Shown: in pieces, positions 39,963 through 48,000 of the stretch | Position numbering within the stretch: position 1 is the first letter of the stretch | How the letters are laid out: every line of letters begins with the position of its first letter | Source of the DNA: Nocardioides sp. JQ2195 | GTDB lineage: Bacteria > Actinomycetota > Actinomycetes > Propionibacteriales > Nocardioidaceae | Length of the DNA stretch: 64,000 bases | Assembly (NCBI RefSeq): GCF_012272695.1 | Contig: NZ_CP050902.1 | Location: 930,001-994,000 of the forward strand | Direction: 5' to 3' | Notes under the pieces: generated by a model | Seen by the model: only the letters and a program-made list of their open reading frames with translations | Database searches by the model: none | Told to the model about the DNA's origin: nothing | Position numbers and translations under genes: made by a program

Positions 39963-41444
39963 ATGAGCCAGCGACTGCAGGCCAGGGACCTGTCCCTCCT
40001 GGCGATGGAGTCCGCCTCGACACCCATGCACAACGCCACGCTCGAGATCTTCGAGCCCGGTGAGTCCGGGTTCGACTACCAGGCACTGGTCGACCTGATC
40101 TCCGATCGGATCGCCTTCGTGCCCCGGTACCGCCAGCGGGTCCAGCACGTCCCCGTCCGGGTGGCCAACCCGATCTGGGTCGATGACGCCCGCTTCGACC
40201 TCGGCTTCCACGTGCGTCGCTCGGGCCTGCCCCGTCCCGGCTCCATGGACCAGTTGCGGGAGCTGGTCGGCCGCATCATGACCCGACAGCTCGATGCCAG
40301 TCGTCCGCTGTGGGAGGTCTACTTCATCGAGGGCCTGGCTGACGGTCGGGTGGCGGTGCTGTCGAAGTCCCACCAGATCCTGGTCGACGGCGTCGAGACC
40401 GTGGACCTCGGCCAGGTGCTGCTGGACGCCAAGCCGGAGACGAAGTCCCTCGAGCACGACGACTGGGAACCGAGGCGGACGCCGTCACCGCTCAGCCTCG
40501 CCACGGAGGCGTTGCGCGACAACGCGACCTCGCCCTCGACCCTCGTCTCGACGACGCGCAGCACCGCCGAGTCAGCAGTACGCCGGGTGCGCCAGGTTCG
40601 TCATCGTGCCCAGGGCGTGGCGAACGCGCTGACCAACCGCAGGCCCAGCCCCGAGTCGCCGGTCTCGGCGCACCTGTCGGAGCAGCGTCGCCTGGTCACC
40701 GTGCGGACCGACCTGGAGGACTACCGCCGCATCCGCCAGGAGCACGGCGGCTCGGTCAACGACGTCATCCTGGCCACGCTGAGCGGCGCACTGCGCAGCT
40801 GGCTGATGGCTCGCGGCACCCCTGCCACCGCCATGCGCTCGCTGCGAGCGATGGTCCCGATGTCGGTGATCGACGACGAGCTCGAGGCGACCTCGCTCGG
40901 CACCCAGATCGCCGGACACCTGGTCACCCTCCCGATCGGGGAGGCCAGCCCGGTGATCCGGCTGCACCAGGTCTCCTATGCCTTCAAGTCGCACCGGGAG
41001 ACCGGCCGGGCGGTCGCGGCCAACCGGTTGGCCGGCATCGCCGGCTTCGCCCCCACGACCTTCCACGCCCTCGGCTCCAGGGTGGCTGCCCTGCAGCACC
41101 GGAAGAGCTTCCACCTGACCGTGACCAACGTGCCCGGACCGCAGTTCCCTCTCCATGCGGCCGGAGCGCGGATGGTCGAGACCTATCCGGTGCAGCCGTT
41201 GCTCCCCGGACAGGCGCTGGCGATCGGCGTGACGTCCTACGACGGTGCGGTCTACTACGGCATCACCGCCGACCGCGATGCCCTGCCCGACATCACGGTC
41301 CTGGGCCAGTGCGTGACCGAGGCACTCGACGAGCTGCTCGACACGGCCAGCGACCAGCGTCCTCGTGCGCCGCGCGGTCGGCGTACCACCAAGCGAGTCG
41401 CGACCCGCAGTGGTCAACGCGGCACGGGGGAGTCGTCCTCATGA
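39963..41444 (+). CDS. Wax ester synthase/diacylglycerol acyltransferase family protein with altered active site
   Basis: A 493-aa WS/DGAT protein, the family that esterifies acyl-CoA with alcohols or diacylglycerol. N-terminal SQRLQARDLSLLAMESASTPMHNATLEIF, PLWEVYFIEGLADGRVAVL and NDVILATLSGALRSWL match the family. The catalytic HHxxxDG motif reads HQILVDG (near residue 140), so the second, catalytic histidine is glutamine. The protein may be inactive, altered in specificity, or regulatory. A Pro/Arg-rich stretch around 165-220 separates the two halves. It overlaps the next gene by four bases. Confidence 0.88.
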   Translation: MSQRLQARDLSLLAMESASTPMHNATLEIFEPGESGFDYQALVDLISDRIAFVPRYRQRVQHVPVRVANPIWVDDARFDLGFHVRRSGLPRPGSMDQLRELVGRIMTRQLDASRPLWEVYFIEGLADGRVAVLSKSHQILVDGVETVDLGQVLLDAKPETKSLEHDDWEPRRTPSPLSLATEALRDNATSPSTLVSTTRSTAESAVRRVRQVRHRAQGVANALTNRRPSPESPVSAHLSEQRRLVTVRTDLEDYRRIRQEHGGSVNDVILATLSGALRSWLMARGTPATAMRSLRAMVPMSVIDDELEATSLGTQIAGHLVTLPIGEASPVIRLHQVSYAFKSHRETGRAVAANRLAGIAGFAPTTFHALGSRVAALQHRKSFHLTVTNVPGPQFPLHAAGARMVETYPVQPLLPGQALAIGVTSYDGAVYYGITADRDALPDITVLGQCVTEALDELLDTASDQRPRAPRGRRTTKRVATRSGQRGTGESSS

Positions 41445-41848
41445 GCATCCGTGTCTACCTGCCGGTGACGCCCGGCGCTCTGGCGGAGCTGGTGGAGCAG
41501 GGGCGGCTGGCCGGTCCGCTCGACGCCCACGCAGTCACCGAGGAGCTGCGCGCGGCGTGGCCGGACGGGGACGACGAGCAGTGGGAGTACGCCGCCCTGG
41601 CGGCCGCTGCCGACGAGTCGTGGCAGACGCGTGGCTCCGCGGCCCGGCGGCGCCACGTGGTCGCTGCCGACGTGGCGTCCGTCGAGTCGCGTGGTGACGA
41701 GGTCACCGGGGTGCGGGTCGTGGGGGACCTGGTCTGGAAGCACGTGGCTGCGGCGCACGTGGACACCGTCGACCTCGCGGAGGACCCGGACGACGACGGG
41801 CCGGAGCTCGCCTGGTTCGCCACCCAGGAGATCGCCGACCTCGTCTGA
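41441..41848 (+). CDS. Small conserved hypothetical protein (DUF6912-like)
   Basis: A 135-aa soluble protein beginning MSIRVYLPVTPGALAELVEQGRL and containing DEQWEYAALAAAADESW. The C-terminus is acidic with LAWFATQEIADLV. It is conserved in actinobacteria without known function. It overlaps the WS/DGAT stop by four bases (ATGA), so its expression is tied to that gene. Confidence 0.8.
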   Translation: MSIRVYLPVTPGALAELVEQGRLAGPLDAHAVTEELRAAWPDGDDEQWEYAALAAAADESWQTRGSAARRRHVVAADVASVESRGDEVTGVRVVGDLVWKHVAAAHVDTVDLAEDPDDDGPELAWFATQEIADLV

Positions 41849-41916
41849 CTCGGCGTCGTCCTCGCCGGCCGTGCCGGACATTTGAGAGGTTGGTCACGGT
41901 CTGACACGATCGCGTC

Positions 41917-43557
41917 ATGGACGCAATCACCTTTCCTCCGGCTCCCACCAACGAGCCGAACCTGACCTACGCACCCGGCAGCCCCGAACGGGCCGAACTG
42001 GTCGTGGAGATCGACAAGCTCCAACGCAAGCAGCACAACCTGCGCGCCGTGATCGGGGGGCGACGCAAGTCAGGTGGCGGTGAGGAGATCAAGGTCGTGC
42101 AACCGCACGATCACCAGCACGTGCTGGGCACGATGAAGAGCGCCACCGGCAAGGACGCCGAGGCGGCGATCAAGGCCGCAGCGAAGGCGGCCCCCGACTG
42201 GCGGGCGATGCCCTTCGACGAGAAGTGCGCCATCATCCTCAAGGCCGCCGACCTGCTGGCCGGCCCCTGGCGCCAGCGCATCAACGCCGCCACCATGCTG
42301 GGGCAGAGCAAGACCGCCTTCCAGGCCGAGATCGACGCGGCCTGCGAGCTCATCGACTTCTGGCGGTTCAACGTCCACTACGCCAAGCAGATCCACACCG
42401 AGCAGCCGATCGCGAACAGCCCCGGCATCTGGAACCGCACCGACCACCGTCCGCTCGAGGGCTTCGTCTACGCGATCACGCCGTTCAACTTCACCGCGAT
42501 CGCGGGCAACCTGCCCACGGCGCCGGCGCTGATGGGCAACACCGTGCTCTGGAAGCCCTCCACCACCCAGCAGCTCGCCGCGTCGCTGACCATGGAGCTG
42601 CTCGAGGAGGCCGGCATGCCCCCGGGTGTGATCAACATGCTGCCCGGTCACGGCAAGGACGTCTCCGACGTCGCGCTGACCCACCCCGACCTGGCCGGGA
42701 TCCACTTCACCGGCTCCACCCCGGTCTTCCAGCACCTGTGGGGCACCGTCGGGGCGAACATCGCGACCTACCGCTCCTACCCGCGGATCGTGGGGGAGAC
42801 CGGTGGCAAGGACTTCATCATCGCCCACCCCAGTGCCGACCCCGATGTCACGCGGGTGGCGATGATCCGCGGCGCTTTCGAGTACCAAGGCCAGAAGTGC
42901 TCGGCCGCCTCGCGTGCCTACGTCGCCAAGTCGGTCTGGGACAAGATCAAGGACCAGCTGGTGGCCGATGTCGAAGCGCTGCCGATGGGTGACGTCCGTG
43001 ACCTGTCCAACTTCATGGGTGCCGTCATCGACGACCGGGCCTTCGCCAAGCACAAGGCCGCGATCACCCGGGCGAAGCGCAGCAAGCACCTCGACGTCGT
43101 TGCAGGGGGCACCTACGACGACTCGGTGGGCTACTTCGTCCGTCCGACCGTCGTGACGTCGACCGACGCGACCGACCAGATGTTCACCACCGAGTACTTC
43201 GGTCCGATCCTGGCCGTCCACGTCTACAAGGACGCCGACTTCGAGAAGGTCGTGCAGCAGGCGGAGTCCGCCTCGCCGTACGCCCTGACCGGCGCGATCA
43301 TCAGCCAGGACCGCGCGGCGATCGCGTGGGCTCGCAAGGAGCTGCGCTTCGCGGCCGGCAACTTCTACATCAACGACAAGCCGACCGGTGCCGTGGTCGG
43401 CCAGCAGCCGTTCGGTGGGGGTCGTGCCTCCGGCACGAACGACAAGGCCGGAGCGGCCTCCAACCTCTTGCGCTGGACCTCACCGCGCTCGATCAAGGAG
43501 ACCTTCGTGCCGCCGAAGGACTTCCGTTACCCGCACATGTCCGCACAGCCGGACTGA
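41917..43557 (+). CDS. pruA: L-glutamate gamma-semialdehyde (1-pyrroline-5-carboxylate) dehydrogenase
   Basis: A 546-aa aldehyde dehydrogenase of proline catabolism, typical length for the monofunctional enzyme. Motifs include AITPFNFTAIAGNLPTAPALMGNTVLWKPS, HFTGSTPVFQHLW, GETGGKDFIIAHPSAD (catalytic Glu) and FEYQGQKCSAASRAYV with the catalytic Cys (QKCSA). The final PFGGGRASGTNDKAGAASNLLRW is characteristic. The product, glutamate, is the substrate of the large glutamate dehydrogenase encoded 1.5 kb downstream. ATG 41917. Confidence 0.96.
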   Translation: MDAITFPPAPTNEPNLTYAPGSPERAELVVEIDKLQRKQHNLRAVIGGRRKSGGGEEIKVVQPHDHQHVLGTMKSATGKDAEAAIKAAAKAAPDWRAMPFDEKCAIILKAADLLAGPWRQRINAATMLGQSKTAFQAEIDAACELIDFWRFNVHYAKQIHTEQPIANSPGIWNRTDHRPLEGFVYAITPFNFTAIAGNLPTAPALMGNTVLWKPSTTQQLAASLTMELLEEAGMPPGVINMLPGHGKDVSDVALTHPDLAGIHFTGSTPVFQHLWGTVGANIATYRSYPRIVGETGGKDFIIAHPSADPDVTRVAMIRGAFEYQGQKCSAASRAYVAKSVWDKIKDQLVADVEALPMGDVRDLSNFMGAVIDDRAFAKHKAAITRAKRSKHLDVVAGGTYDDSVGYFVRPTVVTSTDATDQMFTTEYFGPILAVHVYKDADFEKVVQQAESASPYALTGAIISQDRAAIAWARKELRFAAGNFYINDKPTGAVVGQQPFGGGRASGTNDKAGAASNLLRWTSPRSIKETFVPPKDFRYPHMSAQPD

Positions 43558-43594
43558 GCCGGTTCCGCGCCCGTCCGGCAGTCGGACCGACGCC

Positions 43595-43631
43595 GGTCCG
43601 CGCCCGTCGGACAGCCGGATGGGCGCGGACC
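43595..43631. terminator. Hairpin after pruA
   Basis: GGTCCGCGCCC (43595-43605) and GGGCGCGGACC (43621-43631) form an 11-bp perfect stem with a 15-nt loop, 38 bp after the pruA stop. An imperfect second copy of the left part lies at about 43559-43575. There is no T-tract. Confidence 0.6.
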
Positions 43632-43674
43632 CGCGGGCACGCCGCCACGGTCCCGGTGAGAGACTGGGACCGCC

Positions 43675-43992
43675 ATGACGCCGCACCTCCCGACCGCACC
43701 GCTGCCCCAGCACATGGGCCAGCTGCACCCCTACGAGAACTTCCTCGTCCTTGCCATCGCGTTCGGGCCGTTCCTGGTGCTCGGCATCGTGGTCTTCTTC
43801 GTCCGTCGTCGCGACCTCGCCGAAGCAGACCCGGCCGGAGCAAGCGCGGAACGAGAAGACTCGGCCCAGACGGACGTGGCCCAGGACGAGTCACCCGAGG
43901 GCGACCCGGTCAGTCCCTCCGCGGCGACAGCAGTGTCGGACCAGCCGGACCGGGAGTCCGGTCTCAGCCCCGGTCGCCCTCCAGCCAGCTGA
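43675..43992 (+). CDS. Small membrane protein of unknown function
   Basis: A 105-aa protein with one transmembrane helix at about residues 24-43 (FLVLAIAFGPFLVLGIVVFFV) followed by VRRRDLAEADPAG and an acidic Ser/Asp/Glu-rich cytoplasmic tail. The N-terminal LPQHMGQLHPYENFLVL is conserved-looking in small actinobacterial proteins. The ATG at 43675 follows an inverted repeat (GGTCCC/GGGACC) and no strong ribosome binding site. Its last 29 bp overlap the convergent DUF2505 gene. No function is known. Confidence 0.6.
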   Translation: MTPHLPTAPLPQHMGQLHPYENFLVLAIAFGPFLVLGIVVFFVRRRDLAEADPAGASAEREDSAQTDVAQDESPEGDPVSPSAATAVSDQPDRESGLSPGRPPAS

Positions 43993-44455
43993 TCCCGACC
44001 TTGTTCTCGGCCTTGAACGCCTTCACCAGCAGGCCGGCGATCAGGTCCTCGATCTTGCCGCCGACCAACGGGATCTTCACCTGCACCGCGAGGTCGTAGG
44101 TCTCCACGACGGCGTCGCCGCGCTGCTCGATGCGCGCCTCGCCCTTCATGTCGCCCGGCTTGCCGGGGATGGTCACCTCGACCGACGCGGCCGTGTCGGT
44201 GGACCAGGTCTCGACCTGGACGATCGCGATCTCGTCGCCGACGAACTTGCGGGCGAACGAGGGGACTCGATCCGTGCCGTGCACCAGCTCGACCGAGATC
44301 GTCTTGGCCGGCGGTGCTCCCTGCACCGAGACCTCCTTGCGTACGACGCCCTGGGAGTCGGCGACTCGTTCGCGGAACGCCGGGTCGGAGACCATCGCGA
44401 CCACGTCGTCGACGCTGGCCCCGGGATAGGACAGCTCGTGCTTGATCTTCCTCAT
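43964..44455 (-). CDS. DUF2505 domain protein (START/SRPBCC-like), second of tandem pair
   Basis: A 163-aa protein with the SRPBCC-like pattern of DUF2505: MRKIKHELSYPGASVDDVVAMVSDPAFRERVADSQG and IPGKPGDMKGEARIEQRGDAVVETYDLAVQVKIPLVGGKIEDLIAGLLVKAFKAENKVG. These folds bind hydrophobic ligands. It is paralogous to the upstream gene, which ends overlapping its start (ATGA). ATG 44455 is used. Confidence 0.88.
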   Translation of the reverse strand: MRKIKHELSYPGASVDDVVAMVSDPAFRERVADSQGVVRKEVSVQGAPPAKTISVELVHGTDRVPSFARKFVGDEIAIVQVETWSTDTAASVEVTIPGKPGDMKGEARIEQRGDAVVETYDLAVQVKIPLVGGKIEDLIAGLLVKAFKAENKVGISWLEGDRG

Positions 44456-44922
44456 CGGTCGCCTCCCAGCCACGCCGCGCCGACCGACTGCTCGATGTCC
44501 CAGCCGTCCTTGAGCTTCTCGGCGATGAGCTTCTCGATCTTCCCCCCGACGAGCGGGACCTTCACCTTGGCCTCGCCCTCGAACGTGTCGAGGGTGCCGT
44601 CGCCATCAGCGACCAGGGTGCGGACCCCGGTGATGCTGCCGGGCTTGCCCGGGAGCGTGACGGAGAACGCGGCACTCCTCCCGCCGCTCCAGGTCTCCTC
44701 CTGGAGCGCCCGGCTGGTCTCCCCGGCGATTGCCTTGGCAAAGCTCGGGATGTCCTTGTTGGGTTGGACCATGTCGATGTTGACCGTGCCACCATCGACC
44801 GAGACGTTGACCTCGGTGGTGTCCTGGGCCTTCGAGGCCCTCTCCCGGAACGCCGGGTCGGTGAGCATCGCGTAGACCTCCGCGACGGGCGCGTCGTACC
44901 TGACGGAGTGTGTGATCTTCAT
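44452..44922 (-). CDS. DUF2505 domain protein, first of tandem pair
   Basis: A 156-aa paralogue of the gene downstream: MKITHSVRYDAPVAEVYAMLTDPAFRERASKAQ and TLPGKPGSITGVRTLVADGDGTLDTFEGEAKVKVPLVGGKIEKLIAEKLKDGWDIEQ. The two share the DPAFRER and KVPLVGGKIE signatures and probably arose by duplication. ATG 44922 is chosen; ATG 44931 is possible. It is divergent from the glutamate dehydrogenase gene with 110 bp between starts. Confidence 0.88.
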   Translation of the reverse strand: MKITHSVRYDAPVAEVYAMLTDPAFRERASKAQDTTEVNVSVDGGTVNIDMVQPNKDIPSFAKAIAGETSRALQEETWSGGRSAAFSVTLPGKPGSITGVRTLVADGDGTLDTFEGEAKVKVPLVGGKIEKLIAEKLKDGWDIEQSVGAAWLGGDR

Positions 44923-44996
44923 GGGCCTCATCTTGTCTGGTCGGGTGCGAAGTGCTCAACGACCCGGACAAGTTACCGGAGCGTTGCGCCCCCGTG

Positions 44997-45025
44997 TTGT
45001 CCGTCACACCCCGGCCCCCTATGGT
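44997..45025 (+). promoter_or_regulatory. Promoter for gdh with leaderless start
   Basis: TTGTCC (44997-45002) and TATGGT (45020-45025) are separated by 17 bp. The predicted transcription start, about 45031-45033, coincides with GTG 45033, so the gene is likely translated from a leaderless mRNA. Confidence 0.55.
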
Positions 45026-45032
45026 CAGAGTC

Positions 45033-48000
45033 GTGTCGAACAGCCTCGATGACAACAAGTCCGCTCTGATCGCCAAGGCCACCGACCTTGCGGCGCGCCG
45101 GAAGGGCTCCGGCGGCCCCCCGCTGCCGCTCGTTGCGGGCATGCTGAAGGCCTACTACCGGCACGTGGCACCCGAGGACGTCATCGACCGTTCCGACGTC
45201 GACTTGTACGGCGCGTTGGCCAGTCACTGGCGGCTGGCGGAGACGCGTCCCCAGGGCACCGCCAACGTCCGGGTCTTCACCCCCACGGTGCAGGAGCACG
45301 GGTGGTCGGCCAACGCCCACTCGGTCGTCGAGGTCGTGACCGACGACATGCCGTTCCTGGTCGACTCGATCACGATGGCGCTCGCCGAGCAGCAGCGCAA
45401 CCTGCACGTCATCGTCCACCCGCACTTCGACGTGGTGCGCAGCATCACCGGTGAGCTGCAGGAAGTCACCGTGGCCGAGGACGGCACCGCTTCCGACGGT
45501 CGCGACGAGTCCGTGCGCGAGTCGTGGATGCACGTCGAGATCGACCGGATCCCGGAGGGCGACGACGTCGCCGAGGTCGAGGCTGCCCTGCAACAGGTGC
45601 TGCGTGACGTGCGCGAGGCGGTCGAGGACTGGAAGCGCATGCACGACAAGATCAGCGAGATCGTGGCCGACCTGGCTGAGAACCCGCCTCCGATCCCCGA
45701 GGCCGAGCTGCAGCAGGGCCGCGACCTCCTCGCCTGGTTGGGCGACGACCACTTCACGTTCCTCGGTTACCGTGAATACCGCCTGGACACGGTCGACGGA
45801 GAAGACGTCCTGCGCGCCGTCCCCGGCACCGGATTCGGCATCCTGCGCTCCGACCCGGATCTGTCGAAGGGGTCGGCCCGCCTTCCCGAACCGGTCAGGG
45901 CCAAGGCACGCGAGAAGGTCCTGCTGGTCCTGGCGAAGGCGAACTCCCGCGCCACCGTGCACCGCGACGCCTACCTCGACTACGTCGGGGTGAAGGTGTT
46001 CGACGAGTCCGGTGAGGTGGTCGGCGAGCGTCGGTTCCTCGGTCTCTTCTCGAGTGCTGCCTACACCGAGTCCCTGACCCGCATCCCGCTGCTGCGGGAC
46101 AAGGCGGCACGGGTCATGGAGCGCGTCGGCTTCGATCCCCACAGCCATGCGGGCAAGGCGCTGATGGACACGCTCGAGAACTATCCGCGCGACGAGCTCT
46201 TCCAGACTCCCGTCGACCAGCTGAGCCAGATCGCCGAAGCGGTGATGTACACGCGCGAGCGCCGGCAACTGCGCTTGTTCGTGCGTCGCGACACCTACGG
46301 TCGCTACGTCTCCTGCTTGGTCTACCTGCCCCGCGACCGCTACAACACCACCGTTCGCCAGAAGATCGCCGAGATCCTGCGCGAGCGCCTGCACGGTGAG
46401 AACGTCGAGTTCACGGTCCGGGTCAGCGAGTCCAACATGGCGCGCGTGCACTTCGTCGTCCGCCCGCCGGCCGGTGAGGTGATCGAGCACATCGACACCG
46501 CCGAGCTGGAACGCGAGCTGGTCGATGCCGCACGTTCGTGGCACGACGACTTCACGGCCGCGGTCGTCAGCGAGCACGGCGAGGAGGCGGGTGCGCGGCT
46601 GAGCCGTGGCTACGTCGAGTCCTTCCCGGAGGCCTACAAGGAGGACTTCACGGCCCGCACCGGCGCCGTCGACCTGGGCCGGCTCGAGGCGATCGAGGGT
46701 GACGAGGGCATCGACCTCTCGCTCTACGAACCCATGGACGCAGATCGTGGCGAGGCGCGCCTGAAGGTCTACCGGATCGGCTCGCCCCTGTCGTTGAGCC
46801 AGATCCTGCCGATGCTCAGCTCGATGGGCGTCGACGTCGTCGACGAACGTCCCTACGACCTCGAGCACCTGCACCGACCGACCTTCATCTACGAGTTCGG
46901 TCTCGACTACGGCCGTGACCTGCCGGCCGGTGCCCGGGAGCTCTTCCAGGACACGATCCGGGCGATCTGGGAGGGTCGCAACGAGATCGACGGGTTCAAC
47001 GCGTTGGTGCTGGCCGCCGGGCTCCAGTGGCGCCAGGCGACCCTGTTGCGTGCGATCGCGAAATACATGCGACAGGGCGGCACGCCCTTCGCCCAGGACT
47101 ACATCGAGGACGCACTGCGCCAGAACGTCGGCATCACCCGACTGCTGGTCGAGTTCTTCGAGGCCCGGTTCGACCCGGCCGGCGACGGACAGGCAGACCA
47201 GGTCCGTGACCGCATCGCTCGGGCCCTTGACGACGTGGCCAGCCTCGACCACGACCGGATCCTGCGGTCCTACCGCACGATCATCGAGGCGACCGTGCGC
47301 ACCAACTACTTCCAGGCGGGCGGCACCAAGCCCTACATCTCCTTCAAGCTGCGCCCCTCGGACATCCCGGAGCTTCCCGAACCCCGTCCCAAGTTCGAGA
47401 TCTTCGTCTATTCGCCACGGGTCGAGGGCGTCCACCTGCGCTATGGCGCCGTCGCCCGTGGCGGGCTGCGCTGGTCCGACCGCCGAGACGACTTCCGCAC
47501 CGAGGTGCTCGGCCTGGTCAAGGCCCAGATGGTGAAGAACACCGTGATCGTCCCCGTCGGGTCGAAGGGTGGCTTCTTCTGCAAGCAGCTGCCCGACCCT
47601 TCCGACCGCGAGGCGTGGCTGGCCGAGGGCAAGGCCTGCTACAAGACCTTCATCTCGGGCATGCTCGACATCACCGACAACCTCGTCGACGGCCAGAACG
47701 TGCCGCCCGTTGACGTCGTACGCCACGACACGGACGACTCCTACCTCGTGGTGGCCGCCGACAAGGGAACCGCGTCCTTCTCCGACATCGCCAACGGGGT
47801 CGCGGACGACTACGGCTTCTGGCTCGGTGACGCGTTCGCGTCGGGTGGCTCGGTGGGCTACGACCACAAGGGCATGGGCATCACCGCGCGTGGTGCCTGG
47901 GTCTCGGTGCAGCGCCACTTCCGGGAGATGGGCGTCGACTGCCAGAACGAGGACTTCACCGCAGTCGGCATCGGGGACATGTCCGGCGACGTCTTCGGCA

